DNA from: Bacillota bacterium
GTDB taxonomy: Bacteria; Bacillota; Sulfobacillia; RBS10-35; JAJYVN01
NCBI GenBank assembly: GCA_021827805.1
Contig: JAKAUG010000386.1
Coordinates: 1-6,460 of the forward strand
Reading direction: 5' to 3'
Length of the DNA stretch: 6,460 bases
Shown: one piece after another, positions 1-5,737 of the stretch
How the letters are laid out: each line of letters begins with the position of its first letter
Numbering within the stretch: position 1 is the stretch's first letter
The notes under the pieces: generated by a model
The model's input: the letters and a program-made list of their open reading frames with translations, nothing else
Told to the model about the DNA's origin: nothing
The model's database searches: none
Translations under genes and position numbers: made by a program

Positions 1-1181
1 ACGGCACCGGTCTTGAGCAGGGCGCCGTCCGGCGCCAGATTGCCGTACAGCACGGCCAGGCCCCCGATATCCGCGTGGGCACGCTCCAGCGGCCGGATCA
101 CCTCGGGATCACGGTTGACGGCCCCCTGGATGTTCTCGCCCAGGGTGTGGCCCGTCACCGTCAGACAGTCGGGGTCCAGCACGCCGGGACGGCGGGAGAT
201 CTCCCGCAGGATGGCGGAGATGCCTCCGGCGCGGTCGACGTCCTCCACGTGCCAGTGCGAGGCCGGACTGACCTTGCAGATGTACGGGACACGCGCCGCG
301 ATCTCGCCGATGCGCGCCAGCGGATACTCCAGTCCGGCCTCATGGGCCAGCGCCATGCCGTGCAGAACGGTGTTCGTGCTGCCGCCCATCGCCACGTCCA
401 GGGCGAAGGCGTTATCGAGCGCCGATACGGTCACGATGTCCCGCGGCTTGATGTCCCGCTCGATCAGCACCATGATCTGCTCCGCGGCCCGCCGGGCCAG
501 CGCCTCGCGCTCCGGGGTCTGGGCCAGGATGGTGCCGTTGCCGGGCAGGGCCAGCCCCAGGGCCTCGCACAGGCAGTTCATGGAGTTGGCCGTGAACATG
601 CCCGAGCAGGAGCCGCAGGTCGGGCAGGCCAGCCGCTCGAGCTCGAGGAGCTGCGCGGCGCTGGTGCGCCCCGCCTGCACCCCGCCGACGCCCTCGAAGA
701 CCGAGATCAGGTCGATGGCCTCGCCCGTACCGCTGCGGCCGGCGCGCATCGGCCCCCCGCTGACAAAGATCGTGGGGATGTTCACGCGCAGGGCGGCCAT
801 GAGCATGCCCGGCGTGATCTTGTCGCAGTTGGGGATACAGATCAGCGCGTCGAACCAGTGGGCCCGCACCATCGTTTCCACCGAATCGGCGATGAGCTCC
901 CGGCTCGGCAGGGAATAGCGCATACCGACGTGGCCCATCGCGATGCCATCATCCACGCCGATGGTGTTGAACTCGAAGGGCACGCCGCCGGCCTGGCGCA
1001 CGGCCTCCTTGACGACCTCGCCGAACGCCTGCAGGTGCCTGTGCCCGGGAATGATGTCCACATAGGAATTGCAGACCCCGATGAACGGCTTGGAGAAATC
1101 CTCCTCACGGACCCCGGTGGCCCGCAACAGGCTCCGGTGGGGAGCCCTGTCGATGCCCCTCTTGATCATGTCGCTGCGCAC
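1..1181 (-). CDS. ilvD: Dihydroxy-acid dehydratase, N-terminal ~393 residues (partial)
   Basis: Cytoplasmic iron-sulfur enzyme that dehydrates 2,3-dihydroxy-isovalerate and 2,3-dihydroxy-3-methylvalerate to the 2-keto acids used for valine, leucine and isoleucine. The reverse-strand translation carries the family motifs in order: [15 protein letters not shown] (residues ~33-47), [14 protein letters not shown] (~71-84), [14 protein letters not shown] (~116-129), [18 protein letters not shown] (~186-203) and GGSTNTVLH. By family homology Asp78, Cys119, Asp120 and Lys121 (the usual carbamylated lysine) sit at the metal and cluster site, with Cys192 in the later cysteine motif. Cys37 is a further cysteine in the first motif. 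The start is GTG at 1181, chosen because GGAGG lies 6 nt upstream; the in-frame ATG four codons in has no such site. The family is about 555-570 aa, so roughly 70% is present and the C-terminus lies beyond the left edge. No internal stop or frameshift is seen. It is divergent from the lipoprotein gene. Confidence 0.97.
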   Translation of the reverse strand, partial: MRSDMIKRGIDRAPHRSLLRATGVREEDFSKPFIGVCNSYVDIIPGHRHLQAFGEVVKEAVRQAGGVPFEFNTIGVDDGIAMGHVGMRYSLPSRELIADSVETMVRAHWFDALICIPNCDKITPGMLMAALRVNIPTIFVSGGPMRAGRSGTGEAIDLISVFEGVGGVQAGRTSAAQLLELERLACPTCGSCSGMFTANSMNCLCEALGLALPGNGTILAQTPEREALARRAAEQIMVLIERDIKPRDIVTVSALDNAFALDVAMGGSTNTVLHGMALAHEAGLEYPLARIGEIAARVPYICKVSPASHWHVEDVDRAGGISAILREISRRPGVLDPDCLTVTGHTLGENIQGAVNRDPEVIRPLERAHADIGGLAVLYGNLAPDGALLKTGA

Positions 1182-1187
1182 ACGAAT

Positions 1188-1192
1188 CCTCC
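1188..1192 (-). promoter_or_regulatory. Ribosome binding site of ilvD
   Basis: The reverse strand reads AGGGAGGATTCGT directly before GTG. The GGAGG core is 6 nt from the start codon. This site decides for the GTG start at 1181 over the ATG four codons downstream. Confidence 0.8.
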
Positions 1193-1223
1193 CTACGGCC
1201 ATTCGGCCGAGCAGGGCTTTTCC

Positions 1224-1242
1224 GCTCCCGGAGCCCGGCTCC
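1224..1242. promoter_or_regulatory. Overlapping odd palindromes upstream of ilvD
   Basis: Two interlocking inverted repeats share one arm: GCTCC-C-GGAGC (1224-1234) and GGAGCC-C-GGCTCC (1230-1242). They lie about 45-60 nt upstream of the ilvD start, a suitable place for a regulator or for alternative hairpins in a leader. The arms are short and GC-rich, so chance is a real possibility. Confidence 0.25.
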
Positions 1243-1272
1243 TGCAATCCGCGCACCGCCCGAGCCCCGCAC

Positions 1273-1282
1273 GCCGTACGGC
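1273..1282. promoter_or_regulatory. Perfect 10-bp palindrome GCCGTACGGC, possible operator
   Basis: GCCGTACGGC is its own reverse complement and lies centrally in the divergent ilvD/lipoprotein intergenic region, where a shared regulator could bind. Short palindromes are frequent in GC-rich DNA, so function is only a guess. Confidence 0.25.
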
Positions 1283-1333
1283 AGGAATCGGGCGGCGGCG
1301 CGCGCAAGGTGCACACCGAGCGCTGCCACCGGC

Positions 1334-1339
1334 GGGAGG
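1334..1339 (+). promoter_or_regulatory. Ribosome binding site of the lipoprotein gene
   Basis: GGGAGG lies 5 nt before the ATG at 1345. The reading frame stays open far upstream into the antisense of ilvD. This site, together with the signal peptide that begins here, fixes the start. Confidence 0.75.
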
Positions 1340-1344
1340 TCGCG

Positions 1345-1968
1345 ATGGGCGGAGAGCATCGGGCGCGCCTCGCGGCGGGCGCCCTGTTGGGGACCACGCT
1401 GCTGCTCGCGGCCTGCGGTTCGGCCCGCCCGCTTCCCACACCGGCCCCGTACACCCGTCCCCTGGCGCTGCCGACGCGGGCCTTCGCCTCGGCCGGAACC
1501 CAGGCCAGCGCCGTCCCCCAGGGATCCAACCTCCTGGCGGGTGGCTCTCCGGTCATCGCCATGAACACACCCGACGGGACCGGGGTCTCCCTCCAGCCCC
1601 AGGGCCAGGGATACCAGGTGGTCTTCGGCGCCAACGTGGCCCAGGTCTCCAATGTCCCGGCGGAGGGTGACTGGGTGGCCTACGTCCTGCCGCAGCTGCA
1701 GCGGGGACAGCGCTATGTGTTCACGGTGAGCGTGCGGGGCCAGGGCTCGGCCTACATGGATGTCTGGGATGGGGGCACGGATCTGGCGAGCCCCGTGGCG
1801 CAGCTGACGTCCAAGCCCCAGGTGCTGTCCATGACGGTGACCCTGCCGACGTTCGGGCTGTCGCCGGGCAACAGCACGCCCGAACTGCAGGTGCGCACGC
1901 ACACCTTTCCGACCACCGTCCTCTTCACCGCGGGCGTGTACGTGGCCTCCGGAGGGAGTCAGCGATGA
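1345..1968 (+). CDS. Lipoprotein with carbohydrate-binding-like beta-sandwich domain
   Basis: A 207-aa secreted lipoprotein. The N-terminus is a lipoprotein signal peptide: a short positive region (His5, Arg6, Arg8), a hydrophobic core (9-22) and the lipobox LAAC with Cys24 as the lipidated residue. A Pro/Thr/Ala-rich linker follows (~27-55). The rest (~60-203) has alternating beta-strand patterns with segments such as [19 protein letters not shown] and [10 protein letters not shown]. These resemble the layout of CBM4/9/22-type carbohydrate-binding modules, in which a ligand strand is followed by 'G..Y.f.v.vrG.g'. The family call is by pattern only. It overlaps the next gene by 4 nt (ATGA), which implies translational coupling with the putative glycosidase. 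It may hold substrate or the enzyme at the cell surface, or be a small structural lipoprotein of another kind. The start is set by the GGGAGG site and the signal peptide. Confidence 0.8.
   Translation: MGGEHRARLAAGALLGTTLLLAACGSARPLPTPAPYTRPLALPTRAFASAGTQASAVPQGSNLLAGGSPVIAMNTPDGTGVSLQPQGQGYQVVFGANVAQVSNVPAEGDWVAYVLPQLQRGQRYVFTVSVRGQGSAYMDVWDGGTDLASPVAQLTSKPQVLSMTVTLPTFGLSPGNSTPELQVRTHTFPTTVLFTAGVYVASGGSQR
1951..1956 (+). promoter_or_regulatory. Ribosome binding site of the glycoside hydrolase-like gene
   Basis: GGAGGG lies inside the last codons of the lipoprotein gene, 8 nt before the ATG at 1965. With the ATGA overlap it supports translation of both genes from one mRNA. Confidence 0.7.
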
Positions 1969-4226
1969 GCGCGCGCATGCCCCGGCGGCAGTGGATCGGT
2001 CTCGTGCTGCGTGCCGCGGCGGCGGCCCCGGTGCTGGGGCTCTGGGACCCGGCCTCGAGCCCCGTGACGACACGACGCGTCCCGCCCGCCCCCAGCACGC
2101 TGGACCGCACCTCGTTCCAGACGAACGCCCCGTACAGTTCCGATCTCGATCTCGGGGCGGACACCGTGATGGTGTACGCCAACGCCCTGCACTCGGGCCT
2201 CAAGGGCCGCATGGCCAGCTGGGCCGGCCACGGCTACCGGCTGACCGTCATGGGCAGCATCAGCCACGACTGGACGGGCGAGTTCGCCAATGGCGGTTTT
2301 GATAGCCAGGACCACATCGGCAGCGTGCAGCAGACGAACGCTGGCACGCTGATGACGATCGGCAGCGGCTACTACATGGTGCCGACCGAGGCCTGGGCCA
2401 ACTACCTGGTGGCGATCGGTGAGCACGCCGCGGCGACGGGCGCCGAGGCCTACTATCTGGAGGAGCCGGAGTTCTGGCTGCGCGCCGGTTACAGCCCGGC
2501 CTTCCAGGCCGCATGGAAGACATACTACGGCGAGCCGTGGGAGGACCCCCTGAGCTCGGAGAAGGCCATGTACCGCGCCGGCCAGCTCAAGGCACGACTC
2601 TATGTGCAGCTTGCCCGCGACGTGTTCGGCCGGCTGCGGGCCAAGCATCCGAAGATGCGGCTGGGCATCGCCGCCCACTCCAACCTGAACTACCTGCAGT
2701 GGGGCATCGTGTGCCCGCACTACGGCCTGTATGCGGTGCCCGAAACCGAGCTGTACATCGGGCAGATCTGGGGCAGCACCCTGCGCTCGCCCGTGCCGTA
2801 CCTCGGCGGCGCCCAGTCCATGCCGACGCTGAACGGCTGGCTTGAGTACTCCACGGTGGCCGGCCTGCCGGCGCAGGCGGGGAAGCGGCGGTGGTTTCTC
2901 GCCGATCCCAAGTCCGACGCCGCCAACAAGCCCTGGACCCACTACCGGCACGGCTACGAGGACGCGGTGGTGTCCTCGCTGTCCTTCCCCGAGGTCGACA
3001 GGTTCGAGCTGGTGCCGTGGCCGGAACGCGTCTTCACGGGCGGCGTGCCCCAGGCGTATGGTCAGCAACTGCTCGCCACCTACCGCGTCCTGGAGGCGGT
3101 CGGCGGGCAGAGCGCCCGTGAGGACACCCGGCCCGGCGAGCCGCGCATCGCGGCCTTCACCTCGGACAGCGTGATGTGGCAGGGCCAGCCCGATCGCCTC
3201 TACGGCCTGGTGCTGCCGCTGCTCACACGCGGCATCCGCGTGCCGCTCCTGACCCTGGAGGGGGCGAGCGCCCCCGGGTACCTGGGCGCCCATCAGATCC
3301 TCCTGCTCTCGTACGACCCCCTCAAGCCGCTGGACGCCTCGGCACACCAGGCGCTGGCCGCCTGGGTGCGGGCCGGAGGTAGGCTGCTGCTGGTGCGGGG
3401 CTTTACGGACTTCGACCAGGTCGGCGCCTGGTGGAGCCAGGGGGGTGTGGCCACGCCCCAGGAGGACCTGCTGCGTCGGCTTGGGCTCGACGCCCGCAAT
3501 GCCGGCGACCTGGGATCTGTGGGCAACACGTTCCTCAGCGCCGCACCCGGCCTCGGCGCCCCCCTGCCCCAGGGCCTCACCGCCGTGAGCGGGACAGCCG
3601 CGCTGTACTCGGTGCAGGGGGCGCACCCACTGCTGCTGCTCGGCACACTGCCCGTCGCCTGGCGGGCCGAGGTGGGCCGCGGTCAGATCCTCTACGCCTC
3701 CGTTCCGAGCTCATACTTTGGCGCCAGCGCGGCCGGAGGCGAGCTGCTGCTCTGGCTGGTCCGACAGCTTGCGGCAGGCGGCGCCCCCATCGACGGACAC
3801 GCGGTGCTGGCGACGCGCCGCGGACCGTGGGTCAGCGCCCTGGGCATCACGGGTGGGACCGTGGCCGGCCGCTTCGCGGATGTGCAGCAACCCGGGTTCC
3901 CGATGGTCCAGGATCCGGAGGTCCGGGCTGGCGGCACTGGCCTGTTCCGCGTCGTGGACGAGGCGATGGAACACCCGCAGCTTCTGTGCACCACCCTCCG
4001 TGTGCACCAACTTGAGGAGGGGCCGACGCGCACCATGTTGGTGGGCAGCGGACCCACCAGCGTGCCGGGCCAGACGCGGCTCTATTCCCCCAGGGCCAAG
4101 CCGATCGCCGTGCGCTGGGGCGGCCAGCCTCTGGCCTGGCAGTGGGAGGACGCCACCGCCAGTTGCCTGGTGACGCATCCCATGGCGCCCGCGCCCACGG
4201 CTCTGGAGGTGGACTGGCACCTCTGA
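1965..4226 (+). CDS. Putative exported TIM-barrel glycoside hydrolase with beta-galactosidase-like C-terminal domains
   Basis: A 753-aa protein. Residues 1-30 look like an export signal with twin arginines (Arg7-Arg8, PRRQWIGL) before an Ala/Leu core; this may be Tat, but no clear cleavage site is visible. Residues ~60-360 read as a TIM-barrel hydrolase. Acidic candidates are EAYYLEEPEFW (161-171; Glu166, Glu167, Glu169) at a barrel strand end, Asp314 in WFLADPKSD, and Glu348 in RFELVPWPERVF (346-357). A Glu-Glu pair on strands about 4 and 7-8 is the usual retaining-glycosidase layout of clan GH-A. Residues ~393-600 resemble the amidotransferase-like trimerisation domain of GH42 beta-galactosidases (IAAFTSDSVMWQG, QILLLSYDPLKPL, AAWVRAGGRLLLV). 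Residues ~605-753 are beta-rich, with GRFADVQQPGFPMV typical of such C-terminal sandwiches. The resemblance to uncharacterised Firmicutes-type proteins is from memory, so substrate and GH family are unknown. It is coupled to the upstream lipoprotein. No frameshift is seen. Confidence 0.7.
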   Translation: MSARMPRRQWIGLVLRAAAAAPVLGLWDPASSPVTTRRVPPAPSTLDRTSFQTNAPYSSDLDLGADTVMVYANALHSGLKGRMASWAGHGYRLTVMGSISHDWTGEFANGGFDSQDHIGSVQQTNAGTLMTIGSGYYMVPTEAWANYLVAIGEHAAATGAEAYYLEEPEFWLRAGYSPAFQAAWKTYYGEPWEDPLSSEKAMYRAGQLKARLYVQLARDVFGRLRAKHPKMRLGIAAHSNLNYLQWGIVCPHYGLYAVPETELYIGQIWGSTLRSPVPYLGGAQSMPTLNGWLEYSTVAGLPAQAGKRRWFLADPKSDAANKPWTHYRHGYEDAVVSSLSFPEVDRFELVPWPERVFTGGVPQAYGQQLLATYRVLEAVGGQSAREDTRPGEPRIAAFTSDSVMWQGQPDRLYGLVLPLLTRGIRVPLLTLEGASAPGYLGAHQILLLSYDPLKPLDASAHQALAAWVRAGGRLLLVRGFTDFDQVGAWWSQGGVATPQEDLLRRLGLDARNAGDLGSVGNTFLSAAPGLGAPLPQGLTAVSGTAALYSVQGAHPLLLLGTLPVAWRAEVGRGQILYASVPSSYFGASAAGGELLLWLVRQLAAGGAPIDGHAVLATRRGPWVSALGITGGTVAGRFADVQQPGFPMVQDPEVRAGGTGLFRVVDEAMEHPQLLCTTLRVHQLEEGPTRTMLVGSGPTSVPGQTRLYSPRAKPIAVRWGGQPLAWQWEDATASCLVTHPMAPAPTALEVDWHL

Positions 4227-4319
4227 GCGCGACGCGAGGGGTGTGCTGATCGCGGCGGTTGGCGCAATGGCACGCAACGACATGTTTCAACGGGCAACGT
4301 GGAGTCCTTCCCGAGAGGG

Positions 4320-4347
4320 CGCGGGCTGTCACTCCGCACAGCCCGCG
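4320..4347. terminator. Hairpin between convergent genes, possible bidirectional terminator
   Basis: A perfect 9-bp inverted repeat, CGCGGGCTG / CAGCCCGCG, with a 10-nt loop. It sits about 95 nt after the hydrolase stop and about 85 nt after the DUF2283 stop on the other strand. It has no clear T-run on either side, so it is not a textbook intrinsic terminator. In GC-rich genomes such hairpins often end or stabilise transcripts. Confidence 0.45.
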
Positions 4348-4382
4348 GTGTTCCCGCCGGGATCCCCGTTTCGGAGGACAGT

Positions 4383-4398
4383 GCGCCGGCTACGGCGC
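4383..4398. terminator. Short hairpin near the 3' end of the DUF2283 operon
   Basis: GCGCCG-GCTA-CGGCGC forms a 6-bp stem with a 4-nt loop, 33 nt beyond the DUF2283 stop on the minus strand. There is no T-tract. It may act with the larger hairpin at 4320-4347 or be chance in GC-rich sequence. Confidence 0.3.
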
Positions 4399-4431
4399 CT
4401 TGTCCGTAGTGGAAGCCGGCATGAAGAACGA

Positions 4432-4665
4432 TCACAGAGCCGCGGCGGCGGCCTGCTCCGTGTGCGCCCGAGTGAAGGAGACCTCCTCCAAGGAACCTGG
4501 ACCGAGCCGCTTGCTGGCCCGAAGAATCTCGATGGCGATGATGTGGCCCTCCTTGTCCAGGTCCGCGGTCATGCCAGGCTCCAAGTCGATGTTGTCTTCG
4601 GCCTCGGCATCCTTGAGTTCGATATACAGCGCATCTGCTTCAGGGTCGTAGGTGATCCGCATCAT
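4432..4665 (-). CDS. DUF2283 family small protein (putative antitoxin)
   Basis: A 77-aa acidic protein. The N-terminal half carries the DUF2283 signature: ITYDPEADALYIEL (residues 4-17), then MTADLDKEGHIIAIEIL with the usual 'D..G.i..iEIL.aSk' strand pattern, and an Ala-rich tail. The biochemical role of DUF2283 is not settled. Its genes often lie beside DUF4258 genes, which suggests an antitoxin or partner role (inference from family knowledge and gene order). The start at 4665 gives the 4-nt ATGA overlap with the DUF4258 stop; a second ATG follows immediately at 4662 and would change the protein by one residue. A G-rich site (AGGGGG) lies just upstream. It is the last gene of a three-gene minus-strand unit. 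Its acidic character against the basic DUF4258 protein fits a toxin-antitoxin pair. Confidence 0.82.
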   Translation of the reverse strand: MMRITYDPEADALYIELKDAEAEDNIDLEPGMTADLDKEGHIIAIEILRASKRLGPGSLEEVSFTRAHTEQAAAAAL

Positions 4666-4949
4666 CCTGCCCCCTTTGGACCGCGTTTGCGAACAACGAC
4701 GGTCAAGACGACCACACGGTGCCGCTCCCGTGAGTAAGTGACCCTCAGCCACCAGTTCGTGCGGATCGGGCCCCACGCGTTCCTCGCGTTGCCCTCATCT
4801 GCTTCGTCGGCCTCCGGTGCTTGCAGGACCGCTTTCACGTCTTCTTCGGTGATCAGAAACGGACGGCGTCGACGCATCCGGTTGCGTGCATGGTGCGTAA
4901 GATGAACGCCAGCGGGCGTCGAAGACCTGGGTGCGCGCGGCTCCGGCAT
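4662..4949 (-). CDS. DUF4258 family small protein (putative toxin)
   Basis: A 95-aa basic protein. After a non-conserved tail (1-14) comes the DUF4258 pattern: VHLTHHARNRMRRR (15-28) with the His20-Ala21-Arg22 signature, ITEEDVKAVLQAP (33-45), and the terminal strands WWLRVTYSRERHRVVVLTVV (66-85). The fold is expected to be a small alpha/beta domain comparable to RelE/BrnT-type proteins. RNase activity is suspected for this class but is not shown by the sequence. The start ATG at 4949 shares one base with the stop of the upstream small gene (TGATG), and the stop overlaps the DUF2283 ATG, so all three genes are probably translated in a coupled way. A later in-frame ATG (Met25) would remove the conserved His, so it was not chosen. 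Putative toxin first, antitoxin second is the gene order of HigBA and BrnTA modules. Confidence 0.78.
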   Translation of the reverse strand: MPEPRAPRSSTPAGVHLTHHARNRMRRRRPFLITEEDVKAVLQAPEADEADEGNARNAWGPIRTNWWLRVTYSRERHRVVVLTVVVRKRGPKGAG

Positions 4950-5134
4950 CAGCGGCCGGCCCTGTGCGCTTCGACCTCACGCTCCACATCCTCGGGCGTG
5001 ATGCCGGCCCCTTGCGCGCGACGCCCGATGAGGGCCCATAACCCGCGGAACTCACGGTCACGTGACGCCGCGGAATCCTGGACCTGGCGTTTGCTGCGCC
5101 GTGCGTCGGCCAGCGTATCTTGAGTCGTGGCCAC
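4949..5134 (-). CDS. Small helical, antitoxin-like protein (unrecognised)
   Basis: A 61-aa charged protein, first gene of the minus-strand cassette. I do not recognise a family. The C-terminal half (RDREFRGLWALIGRRAQGAG, then ITPEDVEREVEAHR) reads as two amphipathic helices, like the toxin-binding tails of VapB/PHD-type antitoxins. The N-terminus (ATTQDTLADARRSKRQ) shows no clear DNA-binding fold. The start GTG at 5134 was chosen because GGGGGGTGATCC lies 8 nt before it (measured from the G-run). That nearly copies the complement of the 16S rRNA 3' end. In-frame GTGs at 5143 and 5152 lack such a site and would add 3 or 6 residues. It overlaps DUF4258 by one base (TGATG). It may be a third component of the module or the remnant of an older antitoxin. 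Confidence 0.6.
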   Translation of the reverse strand: MATTQDTLADARRSKRQVQDSAASRDREFRGLWALIGRRAQGAGITPEDVEREVEAHRAGR

Positions 5135-5136
5135 CG

Positions 5137-5148
5137 GGATCACCCCCC
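5137..5148 (-). promoter_or_regulatory. Extended Shine-Dalgarno site of the small antitoxin-like gene
   Basis: The minus strand reads GGGGGGTGATCC, which matches the extended Shine-Dalgarno consensus GGAGGTGATCC at all but one position in the shared stretch. It decides for the GTG start at 5134. Confidence 0.6.
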
Positions 5149-5167
5149 GCACGGCGTTGCACAGCCA

Positions 5168-5185
5168 CGTACACTATAGTGCACG
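5168..5185. promoter_or_regulatory. Near-perfect 18-bp palindrome with embedded TATAGT, probable operator/promoter
   Basis: CGTACACTATAGTGCACG is palindromic except at one pair (5171/5182); the inner CACTATAGTG is a perfect 10-bp palindrome. It lies 33 nt upstream of the GTG at 5134. On the minus strand it includes TATAGT (5173-5178), a good -10 hexamer, but no convincing -35 is seen at 16-18 nt. A palindrome over the -10 is the usual layout for autoregulated toxin-antitoxin operons. The binder could be a product of the cassette or the AbrB-type protein. It is unusually AT-rich for the surrounding DNA. Confidence 0.5.
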
Positions 5186-5210
5186 GGAGGGGCCACTGCA
5201 CGCCAGCGTC

Positions 5211-5477
5211 TCACGAGGCCCCGACAACGTCAACGTCACAGAGGGCGGGTGTGGGGGAAAGGGCGGCGTGCTCGCGGAGCAGGGCTGCCGTCAGCGAGTC
5301 GTCACCGGCGAAGGCGCCGTAAAGGGATGCCAGGGGGCCGCGGGGCAGTTGCCGCAGCACAACGGCACCATCCCGCAATTCCACCGTGAGTCGGTCCCCG
5401 CGGCGGAGGTCCGTCTGCGCACGCAGTCGCGCCGGGATGACCACCTGCCCCTTTGCAGAGACGACCGTGGTCCACAA
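5211..5477 (-). CDS. AbrB/SpoVT-type (VapB/MazE-like) DNA-binding antitoxin protein
   Basis: An 88-aa protein. Residues 1-44 form a SpoVT-AbrB swapped-hairpin domain: TTVVSAKGQVVIPARLRAQT (3-22), LRRGDRLTVEL (24-34), then the closing strand VVLRQL. Residues ~47-71 (LASLYGAFAGDDSLTAALLREH) form the linker and helix that bind PIN toxins in VapB proteins. The start must be TTG at 5477, because an in-frame TGA lies just upstream and the AbrB domain normally begins two or three residues before its first strand. An ATG at 5487 is in another frame. The last 17 residues (ALSPTPALCDVDVVGAS) do not look like the usual charged helical tail. No PIN or MazF toxin follows: the next gene begins 77 nt downstream and is the small antitoxin-like protein. 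It may be an orphan antitoxin or the remains of a vapBC pair. Confidence 0.78.
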   Translation of the reverse strand: MWTTVVSAKGQVVIPARLRAQTDLRRGDRLTVELRDGAVVLRQLPRGPLASLYGAFAGDDSLTAALLREHAALSPTPALCDVDVVGAS

Positions 5478-5494
5478 CGGCCATCACCCCGCAA

Positions 5495-5540
5495 GACCTA
5501 CCTTGGATGCAGCGTAGTAGGTGGCAGAGCGGTAGGTCAA
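5495..5540 (-). promoter_or_regulatory. Promoter with flanking inverted repeats upstream of the AbrB-type gene
   Basis: The minus strand shows TTGACC (5535-5540) and TACGCT (5511-5516), 18 nt apart, a reasonable sigma-70-type pair. The perfect inverted repeat GACCTACC (5495-5502) / GGTAGGTC (5531-5538) has one arm over the -35 and the other near the expected transcription start. This is the geometry of an operator, most simply for autoregulation by the AbrB-type protein encoded 18 nt further down. Assignment of the binder is inference. Confidence 0.45.
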
Positions 5541-5737
5541 TCTATACATCGTGCGACCAGGATTTCGTCACCACGGGCGTTGCGCCGGCACAGGCGCCGG
5601 CCCGCCACTTCCGCCCTGCGCCGCATGGCGTCCGACTGGGCTTCCCGGGGCGACGCCCTTGCTCTGGGGCCTGATCGGTGACTGCGAGTGGAGTTCGGAC
5701 CGCGGACTCATGGTCCGGTCGACAGCGCACCCGCCAT
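5541..5737. other. Unassigned stretch before the permease remnant
   Basis: About 200 nt between the AbrB promoter and the recognisable permease sequence. I see no gene, RNA or repeat. Translations in all plus-strand frames were read for the tail of an ABC ATPase or a first permease, the usual upstream partners of this permease type. None was found. Confidence 0.5.

Larger units (their letters stand above)
1182..1344. other. Divergent intergenic region between ilvD and the lipoprotein gene
   Basis: This 163-nt gap must hold the promoters for both divergent transcription units. I could not find a convincing -35/-10 pair on either strand. It holds two ribosome binding sites at its ends, a perfect 10-bp palindrome near the middle and two overlapping odd palindromes nearer ilvD (listed separately). 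No leader peptide, T-box or other attenuator was recognised for ilvD. Confidence 0.6.
4227..4431. other. Convergent intergenic gap without a recognised gene
   Basis: This 205-nt stretch lies between the end of the plus-strand hydrolase gene and the end of the minus-strand DUF2283 gene. It holds two hairpins (listed separately). Open frames here have no good start context and resemble nothing I know. Confidence 0.6.

Noticed and set aside
1069..1344. N-terminal extension of the lipoprotein frame
   Set aside because: The extra 92 codons run antisense into ilvD. The lipoprotein signal peptide and GGGAGG site place the true start at 1345.
75..1670. Long plus-strand open frame across the ilvD region
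   Set aside because: It is antisense to ilvD for most of its length. It has no domain pattern or start site and then overlaps the lipoprotein gene out of frame; long chance frames are expected opposite GC-rich genes.
1959..3626. 555-codon minus-strand open frame opposite the hydrolase gene
   Set aside because: The composition is His/Gly/Arg/Val-rich with no recognisable motif, typical of the antisense of a GC-rich gene. The plus strand here has a signal sequence, a ribosome binding site and domain motifs.
4243..4737. Plus-strand open frames across the convergent gap into the DUF2283 region
   Set aside because: No ribosome binding site, low-complexity composition, and they lie antisense to the clear DUF2283 gene.
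5190..5240. Possible remnant of a PIN-domain (VapC) start after the AbrB-type gene (VTLTL or VVGAS)
   Set aside because: The few residues resemble the first strand of PIN proteins, but no further PIN motif follows in any frame. The match is too short to call.
5291..5494. Alternative minus-strand frame starting at an ATG near 5487 within the AbrB region
   Set aside because: It has no domain similarity. The overlapping frame from TTG 5477 carries a complete SpoVT-AbrB domain.
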